DNA of 64,000 bases, from NCBI GenBank assembly GCA_011523735.1, contig WTGB01000115.1, positions 1 through 64,000 on the forward strand, read 5' to 3'. The translations under genes and the position numbers were made by a program. This stretch comes from Chloroflexota bacterium (GTDB taxonomy: Bacteria > Chloroflexota > Anaerolineae > Aggregatilineales > Phototrophicaceae). Positions 8,019 to 17,016 of the stretch are shown here, piece after piece (positions within the stretch are counted from its first letter, which is position 1; every line of letters begins with the position of its first letter). The notes under the pieces are model-generated. The model was not told where the DNA came from and made no database searches. It worked only from the letters and a program-made list of their open reading frames with translations.

Positions 8019-9140
8019 ATGGCAGCGAATAATCCGCTGGTTCGGGCGCAGCGTCTTCCTTTCATCAGCCCGCGCTCCATCGAGATTTTGACTAAAAGCT
8101 GGTCTTATCTGTTCTTGCTGGGTCTGGTGGTCTATTTCTCGCTGGTCGGGACCGGCTTTTTCTCGGTTCGGAATTTCTCTTCGATTTTGACCACCAGCAC
8201 CTTGATCATGCTGATGTCGATCGGGCAGACCTATGTGATCATCACCGCGGGCATCGACTTGTCCATCGGCTGGACGGTGGGGTTGGCGTCGGTGACGACG
8301 GCGCGGGTGATGCGGGACCTGGCGGCTGGGGGGAATGACATCGCCTTCGCCATGCTGATGGGCACGATGGCCGGCTTGCTGGTCGCGCTGATCCCGGGCT
8401 TGGTGAATGGGGTGCTGGTCGCGCGGATCAAGGTCCCGCCTTTTATCGCGACGCTGGGCATGTTCGGCATTGTGCGGGGCGCCGCCTTTTTGCTTACCGA
8501 TGGTCAGCAGGTGGTGCGCGGCTTATCGGCGGAGTTGCGCGAGGCGCTGCGCATGATCGGCAATGGCAGCTTGCTCTACTATATTCCCGATGATGGCTTC
8601 CATTGGTTCGCGCTGCCGCCGGATCTGCCGCCGCAGCAGTTGCGCTTGGTCTCGCAGCTTTTGCCTTATCCTGTCATCATCACAGCGCTTGTCGTCATCG
8701 TTTTCGCCTTCATCCTGGCGCGGACGAAATTCGGGCGGCACACCTACGTCATCGGCGGCAGTGAAGAAGCGGCTCGGCGTTCCGGCATCAACGTCGACCG
8801 CCACCTGATCATCATTTATATCATCTGCGGCTTCACCGCGGGGATCGCCGGTGTGCTGCATCTCTTCCGCTTCACGGCCGGCGCGCCCCAAGCGGGCGAG
8901 GCGGCGCTGCTCTCATCGGTGGCGGCGGTGGTCATCGGCGGTACCAATCTCTTCGGCGGCGAGGGCGATATCATGGGCGCGGTGGTCGGTTCGCTGATTA
9001 TCGCCGTTTTGCAGACGGGTTTGGTGATTCTGAATATCGATTCGATCTGGCAGTTCATCGTTGTCGGCGTTGTCATCATCATCGCCGTGCTGGTCAACCA
9101 ATTGCAAGCGGCGCTGGAAAGGCTGCAAACAAATGTCTAA
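8019..9140 (+). CDS. ABC importer permease, ribose/CUT2 type (RbsC-like)
   Basis: A 373-residue polytopic protein with about ten hydrophobic segments, of the BPD_transp_2 family. The pattern SIGQTYVIITAGIDLSIG (about residues 67-84) is characteristic of RbsC/AraH/XylH-type permeases, as is the late GGTNLFGGEGDIMGAV segment. It should form the homodimeric channel for the duplicated binding protein encoded just upstream. The final bases overlap the start of the ATPase gene (ATGTCTAA), indicating translational coupling. The extra-long N-terminal cytoplasmic region (about 25 residues) is unremarkable. Confidence 0.92.
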   Translation: MAANNPLVRAQRLPFISPRSIEILTKSWSYLFLLGLVVYFSLVGTGFFSVRNFSSILTTSTLIMLMSIGQTYVIITAGIDLSIGWTVGLASVTTARVMRDLAAGGNDIAFAMLMGTMAGLLVALIPGLVNGVLVARIKVPPFIATLGMFGIVRGAAFLLTDGQQVVRGLSAELREALRMIGNGSLLYYIPDDGFHWFALPPDLPPQQLRLVSQLLPYPVIITALVVIVFAFILARTKFGRHTYVIGGSEEAARRSGINVDRHLIIIYIICGFTAGIAGVLHLFRFTAGAPQAGEAALLSSVAAVVIGGTNLFGGEGDIMGAVVGSLIIAVLQTGLVILNIDSIWQFIVVGVVIIIAVLVNQLQAALERLQTNV

Positions 9141-9912
9141 AGAGACCAAGCCTGTGCTCACCGCGAGAGGCGTCAGCAAGCACTTCGGCGGTTTGACGGC
9201 TGTCGATGAGGTCGACTTTGATGTATATCCGGGGGAAGTGGTGGCTTTGCTGGGCGATAATGGCGCGGGCAAGTCGACGCTGATCAAGTGCATATCCGGC
9301 GTCTATCGCCCGGAGCAGGGGCGCGTTTTCTTCAACGATGCCGATATCACGCACCAGCCGCCGGCCGATATCCGCAGCCGGGGCATCGAAACGATTTACC
9401 AGGATCTGGCGCTGGCCGAAAACCTTGATGTCGGCGCCAATGTCTTCCTGGGCAAGGAGAAGACCCGCCGGCTCTTCGGCTTGATACCGGTCACCGATGA
9501 CAACACCATGCGCGAAGAAGCGTCCGGCGTCCTGGATGAGCTTGATATTCACATTCCGTCGCTGAAGCAGAAGCTGGTCAATCTCTCCGGCGGGCAGCGG
9601 CAAGCGGTGGCCATCGCCCGCGCGATGTATTGGAACGCTCAGCTGGTCATTATGGATGAGCCGACGGCCGCGCTCGGCGTGCCGGAGCAGCGCAAAGTCC
9701 TCGCCCTTATCCGCTCCCTGCGCGAGCAGGACATCCCCGTCATCCTGATCAGCCATACGATGCACGATGTGATGGCGGTGGCGGACCGCATGGTGGTCAT
9801 GCGGCGGGGCCGGGTCGTCGCCAATATCCAGCGCGCCGAAGCGACGGAGGAACTGATTGTGCGGCACATCGTCGGCAGCGTCGAAAACGGCGAGAATGCC
9901 GTGATGATTTGA
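9133..9912 (+). CDS. ABC importer ATPase, single-domain CUT2 type
   Basis: A 259-residue ATPase with Walker A GDNGAGKST, signature LSGGQRQ, Walker B VIMDEPTAALG and H-loop LISHTM. Classical RbsA has two ATPase domains in one chain; this protein has one, like FrcA-type systems, so a homodimer is expected. The ATG at 9133 overlaps the permease stop codon. A longer in-frame reading would run inside the permease gene and is rejected. This is the only importer in the window that carries its own ATPase. Confidence 0.92.
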   Translation: MSKETKPVLTARGVSKHFGGLTAVDEVDFDVYPGEVVALLGDNGAGKSTLIKCISGVYRPEQGRVFFNDADITHQPPADIRSRGIETIYQDLALAENLDVGANVFLGKEKTRRLFGLIPVTDDNTMREEASGVLDELDIHIPSLKQKLVNLSGGQRQAVAIARAMYWNAQLVIMDEPTAALGVPEQRKVLALIRSLREQDIPVILISHTMHDVMAVADRMVVMRRGRVVANIQRAEATEELIVRHIVGSVENGENAVMI

Positions 9913-10000
9913 GCATCGCGCCGCGCCGCGACTTTCCCTTGTCCAATTGTTTCTGATACAATCGACCCATGTCGTCAGGTTCGGAATGGAGACTGATACG

Positions 10001-10195
10001 ATGCGCGTTCCTAAGACGAAACCCGAGAAAATTCAGAAGCTTGACTCGTTGCCCCCGGACGACGGAGCGATCGCTGGCGAGTACGAACTGAGCAAGGAAG
10101 AAATCCTCGACAGCATCGAGCGCGGACTGCGAGAGATGCTCGCTGGCGAAGGGCGTCCGGTGCAGGAATTCCTGGATGAGCTTGACAACGAATAA
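10001..10195 (+). CDS. Antitoxin of a RelE-type toxin-antitoxin pair
   Basis: A 64-residue acidic protein containing LSKEEILDSIERGLREML and ending FLDELDNE. This composition and the helical C-terminus are usual for small antitoxins that bind RelE/ParE toxins. A GGAG at 9988-9991 suits the ATG at 10001 better than the ATG at 9986. The toxin reading frame begins three bases after its stop. Assignment rests mainly on size, acidity and the toxin next door. Confidence 0.7.
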   Translation: MRVPKTKPEKIQKLDSLPPDDGAIAGEYELSKEEILDSIERGLREMLAGEGRPVQEFLDELDNE

Positions 10196-10198
10196 ACT

Positions 10199-10583
10199 AT
10201 GCCGTCGCGAGTTGTCATCGCCTTGCCCGAATTTGAAAAGGAAGCTCGGCGACTCAAACGCAGATTTCCACGTGTCTCCGACCAAGTCCGAATCCTGGCC
10301 TCGCTGTTGAGCAACTGGGAAATGCCCGGCGACAGAGTTCCAGACACAGAGCATCGAATCTACAAGGTTCGGCTGCCAAATCCTTCGGCGCGTCGGGGGG
10401 AAGAGCGGCGGTTTTCGTGTGTATTATGCTGTGGGTCATAGCGATATGATCTACCTGGTTACGATATATTCCAAGACCGACCGGGACGATGTAAGCACGT
10501 ATGAAGTGCAGCAAAGAATAAAGCGTATGGACCAAGAATTGAGCGGCAATAGCTCGGTTGACAGCCATGCCGACCTTGATTGA
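10199..10583 (+). pseudogene. RelE/ParE-family toxin, frameshifted in a G6 tract
   Basis: The first 66 or so codons encode a RelE-like start (EFEKEARRLKRRFP...HRIYKVRLPNPSARRG). In this frame the protein then ends as an unrelated tail at 10441. Reading one base fewer across the G run at 10395-10400 restores the family C-terminus: KSGGFRVYYAV, then LVTIYSKTDRDD, with a stop at 10583. A five-G run would give one intact protein. Possible explanations are a real inactivating mutation, a sequencing error in the homopolymer, or slippage. The intact product would be a translation-dependent mRNA interferase or ParE-like toxin. Confidence 0.8.
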
Positions 10584-10593
10584 AAGGACAGCC

Positions 10594-11562
10594 ATGCCCC
10601 GCACACTTACACCCGGACGCTATCGCGGCTTGAAGACGACTAGCCTGGCAAGCGCCGATGTCTTTGGCATCATCGCCTTCGACCAGCGGGGCAGCTACCG
10701 CAAAATGATGCCGCCCGATTCCACTTACGACCAACTGGAGCGCGTCAAGACGGAGATCATCGGCGCGCTCTCGCTTGACGCCAGCGCCATCCTCACCGAT
10801 CCGATATATGGCTTGGGACCGGCTATGCGGATGAGCCCGAAAGCGGGGCTGCTGCTCGCGCTGGAAAAGAGCGGCTACAGCGGCGATTCGAGCTATCGCA
10901 AGACCGAGTTGATTCCGAGTTGGACGCCGGAGAAGATCCGCAAAGCCGGCGCGGACGCGGTCAAATTCATGGTCTACTATCATCCCGGGAGCGGCGCGTT
11001 GGCTGAGGAGCTTGAGGCGCTGATTCGACGGGTCACGCGCGACTGCCATAAACTGGATTTGCCCGTTTTCCTCGAGCCGATGTCTTACAGTCTCGATCCG
11101 GCGGTTGCAAAGGAAAGCGCTGAATTCGCTGCTGGGCGCGCGGAGGTCGTGATCGAAACGGCGCGCCGTCTCTCACGCACCGGCGTCGATATCCTGAAAA
11201 TGGAATTCCCGCTTGATATTCAGTTCAATCAGGATCAGGCGGATTGGCAGGATACCTGCCAGCGGCTCAGCGATGCTTCGGCTGTGCCCTGGGTGCTGCT
11301 CAGCGCCGGCGTCGACTTTGAGCAATTCAAGCCGCAGGCGCAGGTGGCTTGCGAAGGTGGCGCCAGCGGTTTTTTGGCTGGGCGGGCGATCTGGAAAGAA
11401 GCGGTCGCTATGTCCAGGGCTGACCGGGCTGCTTTTCTACATGATGTCGCGCGGGACCGCCTGAGGCAACTGCTCGCGATTGCCGCTGCCGGTGCCCGTC
11501 CCTGGACGGATTTCTACAGCGTGCCAGAATCGTCTGAAAATTGGTACGAGTTCTACGCTTGA
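10594..11562 (+). CDS. Class I aldolase of the LacD / tagatose-bisphosphate aldolase family
   Basis: A 322-residue protein with the LacD-type opening RYRGLKTTSLAS and the segment ILKMEFP, whose Lys202 is the expected Schiff-base lysine. The family cleaves tagatose 1,6-bisphosphate or related ketose phosphates, including sulfofructose phosphate in YihT relatives, to dihydroxyacetone phosphate plus an aldehyde. The start at 10594 follows AAAGGA by a suitable distance; an ATG at 10558 lies within the toxin remnant. An aldo/keto reductase gene follows 23 bases downstream, probably co-transcribed, and could reduce the aldehyde product. Substrate not determined. Confidence 0.85.
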   Translation: MPRTLTPGRYRGLKTTSLASADVFGIIAFDQRGSYRKMMPPDSTYDQLERVKTEIIGALSLDASAILTDPIYGLGPAMRMSPKAGLLLALEKSGYSGDSSYRKTELIPSWTPEKIRKAGADAVKFMVYYHPGSGALAEELEALIRRVTRDCHKLDLPVFLEPMSYSLDPAVAKESAEFAAGRAEVVIETARRLSRTGVDILKMEFPLDIQFNQDQADWQDTCQRLSDASAVPWVLLSAGVDFEQFKPQAQVACEGGASGFLAGRAIWKEAVAMSRADRAAFLHDVARDRLRQLLAIAAAGARPWTDFYSVPESSENWYEFYA

Positions 11563-11585
11563 TTCGCAAAGGCTAAAGATGTCTT

Positions 11586-12593
11586 ATGGAACAGCGCCGC
11601 TTCGGAAATACCGATCTTTTCACTTCCGCCATCGGCTTCGGCACATGGGAGATGAGCGTTCGCCAGTACGGGCATATTAACACCGGCGAAGCGGCACGCG
11701 CCGTGCAGAGCGCCATCGCCCAGGGCATCACGCTATTCGATACATCGGAGACCTACGGTCCCTTCACATCGGAAGCGCTATTGGGGCGAGCATTAGGCAA
11801 GCGCCGCAAAGATGTCCTGCTCGTCACCAAGGTTGGTTTCACCTTCCGCGCTGACCCCGACCGCCCGGGGTTCATGAAGACTGCCGAGCGTGACTCGTCC
11901 GCCCGCAACATCATCGAACACGCCGAGGGCTGCTTGCGGCGGCTGAAGACGGACTTTATCGACCTGCTGCTGGTCCACTTCCATGACCACAAGACAGCGC
12001 AGGAAGAGACCATCGCCGGTTTGCGAGCGCTGCAAGAGGCGGGGAAGATCCGCTACTACGGCGTCTCGAATTACAATGTGCCGATGATGGCCGCCTGTCA
12101 GAAGCATGGGCAGCTCAGTACCAACCAAGTCGGCTATCACCTCTTCGACCGGCGCGTCGAGAAAGCCGTCCTGCCCTATTGCCGCGCGAATGGCATCGGT
12201 TTCATGGCTTATGGCACGCTGGCATACGGCCTGCTAAGTGGCGCATTTACACCTGAGACCAAGTTTGTCGATTGGGATTGGCGCAGCCGCGGCGATGCTT
12301 TTGGCTTGCCGCTGTTCCGGCGCGAGCAGTTTCTCAAAGAGCTGCGCGTGGTGGAGCGGCTGAAAGCGCTAGCGGCTAATTATGACGAGTCCGCCGCGCA
12401 ATTGGCGATCGCCTGGCTGCTGGGGCAACCCGGCGTGACCGTCGCGCTGGTCGGCATGCGGGATGAATGGGAACTCAAAGAGAATGTGGCCGCGGCCGAT
12501 TGGCGCTTGAGCGCGACCGACTGCGCCGCCATTGACCGCATCTTCGCCGAGGAAGAAGTGCCGACCTATATTGATGTCGAGCAGTTCATTTGA
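11586..12593 (+). CDS. Aldo/keto reductase
   Basis: An NAD(P)H-dependent TIM-barrel reductase of 335 residues. The catalytic tetrad is visible as Asp and Tyr in FDTSETYG, Lys in LVTKVGF and His in LLLVHFHDH. The C-terminal LVGMRDEWELKENV region resembles the cofactor-binding segment of the AKR group related to YajO/L-glyceraldehyde reductase. It lies just after the LacD-like aldolase on the same strand. It may act on sugar aldehydes such as lactaldehyde or glyceraldehyde, which is inference. Confidence 0.9.
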   Translation: MEQRRFGNTDLFTSAIGFGTWEMSVRQYGHINTGEAARAVQSAIAQGITLFDTSETYGPFTSEALLGRALGKRRKDVLLVTKVGFTFRADPDRPGFMKTAERDSSARNIIEHAEGCLRRLKTDFIDLLLVHFHDHKTAQEETIAGLRALQEAGKIRYYGVSNYNVPMMAACQKHGQLSTNQVGYHLFDRRVEKAVLPYCRANGIGFMAYGTLAYGLLSGAFTPETKFVDWDWRSRGDAFGLPLFRREQFLKELRVVERLKALAANYDESAAQLAIAWLLGQPGVTVALVGMRDEWELKENVAAADWRLSATDCAAIDRIFAEEEVPTYIDVEQFI

Positions 12594-12631
12594 ATACGCC
12601 GCGTGATTCAGCGAAGCAGGGAAGCGCTTTG

Positions 12632-13762
12632 CTAGCGCGCAGCAGCAGCCAGTTTGCGGAAGAAATCACGAAAGATGGCGTCGCGGTTGATATCCAGACC
12701 TTCGCGAATCGGATGCCGCGGCGATGCCAGCCGGTACCAGCGGCGGTCGACGCTCAGATAAGGCGAGTCTTTCAAGTAAGTCGGAACCCAGCCCGGTTTG
12801 ATCAGCCAGGCAATATTGATCAAATCCCAGATTATCCAGCTTCGCCCAAAATGCCCCTTCAAGCCGAGAAAGTGAAAGTGAGGATTGTTGGTGTACAACC
12901 AATACAGGTAATCGCCGATTTCTCCCGCTCCCTTGACCCAGGCCGCCATCTCGGGCAAAGACAGGCTCAATTGCGCGCCCACGTGGAAACCGGGCAGGTA
13001 GACCAGCGGGACGCCGCAATCGAAGAGCAACTGCGACGCCAGCATATCCTGCTCCATATTAAACGACGGCTGCGCGATATTTGTGATCGTGGTCGGGTAA
13101 CCCGCCGTCCAGACCACCACAACACGCTCAATGATCTCCGGCGCCAGCAGCAGCGCCGAAGCCACATTCGTCAGCGCGCCTATCGCCAGCACATATAGCG
13201 GCGACTCGGCCGATGCCGTCCGAGCTGTCTCGACGAGATGCGCGGCCGCTTCGCTCACAACAGGCGCGTCATAGTTTTCGAGGTATCGATCCGATCCGCG
13301 AAATACCTTGCTCTCGAAGTCGATACCTATTTTCTCGCAAACCAGCAAGATTTCTCGATAGCTCAACTCCATGCCGCGCCCGGGCTCGACCAAGGTGACC
13401 GCTTGCGGGTCCAATTGCGCGCGGTCACTGATGTCCACACCGGTCCGCTCCAGGCGCGACAGTTGTGCCTCATAGGTGGCCAGAAGCGCTTTGTGCTCGT
13501 CTGACGCGTTGTCAGGATTCGCTTTAGCGCGCGCGGCGGCTTGCAGTTCATGCCAGCGCCGCAGGAAAGAATAGGGCGCGGCGTAAACAGCTTCAATGTT
13601 GAGCGCGTCCTGCGAGAGCAAAGCCCAAGCCAACGCGAACTGATCATCAATCTCGTTGCGCGCGTCGGTATCGATGACACAGCGCCTCCGTCCGCTCGGC
13701 AGCTGCAGCTTGTGTTGGTACTGCGCGGCGCTCAGCTTTGGGAAGCGGCTCAGGTGCTTCAT
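12632..13762 (-). CDS. Nucleoside hydrolase-like protein (IUNH superfamily)
   Basis: The segment DTDARNEIDDQFAL (near residues 31-44) matches the D-x-D-x-x-x-x-D-D calcium-binding signature of inosine/uridine-preferring nucleoside hydrolases. LAIGALTNVASALLL is the conserved central helix. At 376 residues it is longer than typical IUNH enzymes (about 310-340), with an insertion around residues 50-105. It probably cleaves an N-ribosyl bond to free ribose. Its ATG overlaps the stop codon of the upstream CoA-transferase gene (ATGA at 13759-13762), so the two are translationally coupled. Confidence 0.82.
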   Translation of the reverse strand: MKHLSRFPKLSAAQYQHKLQLPSGRRRCVIDTDARNEIDDQFALAWALLSQDALNIEAVYAAPYSFLRRWHELQAAARAKANPDNASDEHKALLATYEAQLSRLERTGVDISDRAQLDPQAVTLVEPGRGMELSYREILLVCEKIGIDFESKVFRGSDRYLENYDAPVVSEAAAHLVETARTASAESPLYVLAIGALTNVASALLLAPEIIERVVVVWTAGYPTTITNIAQPSFNMEQDMLASQLLFDCGVPLVYLPGFHVGAQLSLSLPEMAAWVKGAGEIGDYLYWLYTNNPHFHFLGLKGHFGRSWIIWDLINIAWLIKPGWVPTYLKDSPYLSVDRRWYRLASPRHPIREGLDINRDAIFRDFFRKLAAAAR

Positions 13763-14964
13763 TCCAGTACGCCCTCGGCGCGCAGAGCCGCCACTTCAGC
13801 CGCGCTGTAGCCCAACTCCCGCGCAACCTCGTCGCTGTGCTCGCCCAGGCGAGGCGGATGCCGACGATAGACCAGCGGCGTATGCGCCAGATGCACGGGG
13901 GTCGCCAGCGATTTTACGATGCCCAGCGCCGGGTGCTCCAACTCGATGATCATGCCGCGCTCGATGACATGCGGATCGCCCAGCGCCTCAGCTGTCGTGT
14001 TGATGCGGCCGCAGGGTACGCCCGCCCCCCGCAGTTCACGCAGCCATTCATCACAAGGCTTGTCGCGGATGATCTCCCGCACAATCAGCAGGAGCGCGTC
14101 ATAATTCGCGATGCGCTCGGCATTTGTCGCGAAGCGCGGGTCAGCCGCCAGCTCGGCGCGCTTGACTTGGCGGCAGAACGCTCGCCAGACATTATCCGAT
14201 GCCACACCCAGGATGAACCAATCGCCATCGCTGGCTTGCACGGCTTCGTAGGGCACGACTTGCGGATGCCGATTGCCGCGCCGCGGTGGATCATTGCCCT
14301 GGGCAAAATGCTCGGCGGCGACATTTGCCAGCCAGGTCATTTGCCCTTCTTGCAAGGACATATCGATGAACTGCCCGACGTCGGTTCGCGCCCGCGCTTG
14401 CAGAGCCGCCAAGATGCCGATCACCGTGAACAAGCCGCAGGTCATATCGGCGATGGGCGTGGGGAAACGCATGGGCGCGCCGTCCACTTCGCCGGTCAGC
14501 GCCATCGTGCCCGATTCGGCTTGCGCGACCAAATCGTATCCCGGTTGATCCGCCCGCGGACCGCGCCGCCCGTAGCCGCTGATGGATGTGTAGATCAAGC
14601 GCGGATTAAGCCGGCGCAGCGTCTCGTAATCGATGCCGTAGCGCTGGAGGGACGCCGAGGTCATCAGATTGGTCAGGAAGACATCGGCGTCAGCGACCAG
14701 CTTGCGCATGAATTCGCGCCCGCGGTCGGCGCGGATATCCAGGGCGATGCCCCGCTTGTTGCGGTTGATGGCCAGATAATAGCAGCTTTGATCGCCGATA
14801 TAAGGCGGCGCCCACTGGCGGGAATTATCGCCGATGCCGGGTTTCTCGATCTTGATGACATCAGCGCCGAGATCGCCCAGGATCATAGTGCAGTAGGGAC
14901 CGGCCAGCGCCTGCGTCTGGTCGATCACTTTGATGCCGCTTAGAGGGGAGTTAGTGTTCATCAT
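13759..14964 (-). CDS. Class III (CaiB/BaiF) CoA-transferase
   Basis: Transfers CoA between carboxylic acids. Features include the N-terminal SGIKVIDQTQALAGPYC and DVIKIEKPG, and the segment GYDLVAQAESGTM carrying the expected catalytic Asp. About 401 residues, normal for the family. Start options are ATG at 14964, ATG at 14961 and GTG at 14979; ATG 14964 is used because the domain begins within ten residues. It forms a two-gene overlap with the nucleoside hydrolase, an unusual pairing. The acid substrate cannot be inferred. Confidence 0.88.
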   Translation of the reverse strand: MMNTNSPLSGIKVIDQTQALAGPYCTMILGDLGADVIKIEKPGIGDNSRQWAPPYIGDQSCYYLAINRNKRGIALDIRADRGREFMRKLVADADVFLTNLMTSASLQRYGIDYETLRRLNPRLIYTSISGYGRRGPRADQPGYDLVAQAESGTMALTGEVDGAPMRFPTPIADMTCGLFTVIGILAALQARARTDVGQFIDMSLQEGQMTWLANVAAEHFAQGNDPPRRGNRHPQVVPYEAVQASDGDWFILGVASDNVWRAFCRQVKRAELAADPRFATNAERIANYDALLLIVREIIRDKPCDEWLRELRGAGVPCGRINTTAEALGDPHVIERGMIIELEHPALGIVKSLATPVHLAHTPLVYRRHPPRLGEHSDEVARELGYSAAEVAALRAEGVLE

Positions 14965-14981
14965 CTGCCCGCTGCCCACAG

Positions 14982-15006
14982 TTCACCGAGTCATCGAGTG
15001 TTAAGC
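14982..15006. repeat. Possible degenerate copy of the CACCGAGTACACCGAG repeat
   Basis: TTCACCGAGTCATCGAGTG followed by TTAAG resembles the 5847 copy (CACCGAGTACACCGAGTA, then TTTAAG) with small changes. It lies just upstream of the CoA-transferase gene. The match is weak. Confidence 0.3.
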
Positions 15007-15052
15007 CAGAAGTCGGCTTTGCCCTATTGGCGACGCATGGGATTTTTACGGC

Positions 15053-15442
15053 TTACCATAGGCGGTGGACTGGATACAAAGACAATTTCGAATCATTCGT
15101 AATAAGCGTCAGGTTCTCGCGCAGCGCCTGACCGATTAAAAGGCGGTCAAACGGATCACGATGGTGTAAGGGAATCGACGCGGTTATGTCGAGATGATCA
15201 ATGGAAATGGCAAGCAATCGCAGACGACGATTGATCTCGAGTTGTCTGCGCATGAAGACGCCAAAAGGTTGCGGCAGTTCCAGTTTGCCGATTTTGACTT
15301 TGATCGCGATTTCCCAAAGGCTGGCGATACTAAGGTAAATTGTGTGAGAGAGATCTTCTATTGCCGCTGTCGCTTTAGCGCTCAATGCGATGTCTTCATT
15401 CAGAAACCACAGAAAAGCATGAGTATCGAGAAGATACCTCAT
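15053..15442 (-). CDS. vapC: PIN-domain toxin (VapC family)
   Basis: A 129-residue PIN-domain ribonuclease. The acidic residues of the active site are visible as Asp6 (LLDTHAFLW), Glu44 (SLWEIAIK), Asp96/Asp99 (HRDPFDRLL) and Asp117 (TNDSKL). The start overlaps the antitoxin stop by four bases (15439-15442), which couples toxin synthesis to the antitoxin. VapC toxins cut tRNA or rRNA. It appears intact, in contrast to the RelE-type toxin upstream. Confidence 0.92.
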   Translation of the reverse strand: MRYLLDTHAFLWFLNEDIALSAKATAAIEDLSHTIYLSIASLWEIAIKVKIGKLELPQPFGVFMRRQLEINRRLRLLAISIDHLDITASIPLHHRDPFDRLLIGQALRENLTLITNDSKLSLYPVHRLW

Positions 15443-15669
15443 GTGCGATATTCGTCAACTTCAACAAGCGGCGCGTCGAAATCCTCCGCCATTTTAATCA
15501 TACCTTTAGCGGTGCCGGCTTTCAGTGGCTTATCTTGGGCTATTATTGTCGGGAGCAATTTCACGGTGCGGCCTTCTTTTCCCTGGATCAGAATGTCATC
15601 GCCCAAATGCGCCGCCGCCAACAATTCATGCAGGCAATTCTGCGCCTCTTCAATGCTGTAAACTTTCAT
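15439..15669 (-). CDS. Antitoxin of the Phd/YefM type partnered with VapC
   Basis: A 76-residue protein beginning MKVYSIEEAQNCLHELL, an opening like that of Phd/YefM antitoxins, with an acidic C-terminus (EDFDAPLVEVDEYR) suited to binding the toxin. The ATG at 15669 is preferred over the ATG at 15702 because GGAG lies about eight bases upstream and the conserved opening begins here. It overlaps vapC by four bases. It should repress its own promoter in the short gap before the MFS gene. Confidence 0.85.
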   Translation of the reverse strand: MKVYSIEEAQNCLHELLAAAHLGDDILIQGKEGRTVKLLPTIIAQDKPLKAGTAKGMIKMAEDFDAPLVEVDEYRT

Positions 15670-15748
15670 GTCGGCAACTCCGTCAATCACAACTTGGCTC
15701 ATTATACACGGCTAAGCGCCTACTTTGTAGGCAGTGAGGGACAATCGG

Positions 15749-16933
15749 TCATCCCGCCTCCGCCAAATGATTCTCTTCCGCCCGCCGCTGCCAGATCACC
15801 CAGGCCGCCACAAGCAGCACAGCGCCCCACAGGGCGAAAACAGCGTCCCAGCCGCTCAACTCGACCAAGCCGCCCACAGTGAAACCGGCCATCCCACCGA
15901 AGAAATTTGACATCATGTTGATGCTGCCGGTTACCGACGCTGTCCGACCCGGTGGCGCCAGCAGCAGCGGAAGAGAACTCACCGTCAAGCCAAAAGCGCC
16001 ATTCAACATGATCAAGGCAACAGCCATGACCAGCAGCGTGAAAGCGCCGTCGACCATCATCATCAGCAGCATCGCCAAGCTGGCAGCGGTCAGCATCAGC
16101 GCGGCGGTCACAAATACTTGGTTGCTGCGCCGCACCTGGAAGCGCGCCAGGAACAGTCCGCCTATCGCAGCGACCTGCATCAGCGCCGCCGCCGGTCCCA
16201 CCAGATGCTCGGCGATCAAGCCTGTATCGAGAATATAGGTGGGCAGCCAGATGATGGCGCCGTTGAAGACGAAACCGCCCAGCGCCGCCGCCAGGAGAGC
16301 GAAGGCGATACTGCGCGACTGCTGGATGATAATGGAGAGGCGCACAGCGCTTGACCGTGACTTGGGCGCGTCAATGCCCGCTCGCCGCCAGAAGGCCAGC
16401 ACGAGCAGGAGCATTACGCCAGGCAGCCAAAAGGCGATGCGCCAGTCGCCGCCCCCGGCCGCCAAGCCGATCAGCGTCCAGGTCATCACCGTGCCGAAGA
16501 CATAGCTGAAGGGCATGATGGTGGACACGCGTTTGATTTGGCTGCGCTCGAGACGCTCCGCCAGGATGCGAAACATCGGCGACCAGCCGCTCGATTGCGC
16601 GACGCCGTTTATGCCCCAAAGCAGCAGCATGACCGCCAAGGATGTCTGAAACGCGAAGAGGATGTTTACCAGCGCGATGACCAGCAGACCAAGGCTGATT
16701 ATACGAAAGGGGCTGACGTGGCTGCCGATCTCGCCACTGACGAAATGGGCGATGCCGTAAACCCAGAAGAATACCGTGCCCAGCGCGCCAACTTCAGCAC
16801 GGCCGACATTGAGATCAGCGGCCAGCAGCGGCAAGACCACGCTGAAGTTCACCCGCCCCAAATAAAAGCAAGCGTAGGTGACCCAGATGACGCCTACCAT
16901 CATGTTCTGCGGCTGGCTCAGCGCGCTCCGCAT
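15749..16933 (-). CDS. MFS transporter, organophosphate/OPA-like
   Basis: A 394-residue protein with about twelve transmembrane segments. Motifs YLGRVNFSVVLPLLA and WGINGVAQSSGWSP recall the GlpT/UhpT (OPA) branch, which exchanges organic phosphates for phosphate. The paralogue immediately upstream has the same length and order (RSALSQPQNMMVG here against RSTLTKHPILMVG there). This favours the ATG at 16933 over 16942. The substrate is likely a small organic acid or sugar derivative; specificity is not readable. Confidence 0.87.
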   Translation of the reverse strand: MRSALSQPQNMMVGVIWVTYACFYLGRVNFSVVLPLLAADLNVGRAEVGALGTVFFWVYGIAHFVSGEIGSHVSPFRIISLGLLVIALVNILFAFQTSLAVMLLLWGINGVAQSSGWSPMFRILAERLERSQIKRVSTIMPFSYVFGTVMTWTLIGLAAGGGDWRIAFWLPGVMLLLVLAFWRRAGIDAPKSRSSAVRLSIIIQQSRSIAFALLAAALGGFVFNGAIIWLPTYILDTGLIAEHLVGPAAALMQVAAIGGLFLARFQVRRSNQVFVTAALMLTAASLAMLLMMMVDGAFTLLVMAVALIMLNGAFGLTVSSLPLLLAPPGRTASVTGSINMMSNFFGGMAGFTVGGLVELSGWDAVFALWGAVLLVAAWVIWQRRAEENHLAEAG

Positions 16934-17016
16934 TGAACGCATCGTTCAACCCTGTCAGATTCGACAACTGCGTTTCGGATTATGAACTTGAATGGAGCGA
17001 TTGCGTAGTCCCAGGC

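Noticed and set aside
13738-14943. 401-codon open frame opposite the CoA-transferase gene
   Set aside because: Antisense shadow with Arg/Gln/Asp-rich, non-conserved sequence; the minus strand carries a full CaiB-type enzyme with overlap to its partner gene.
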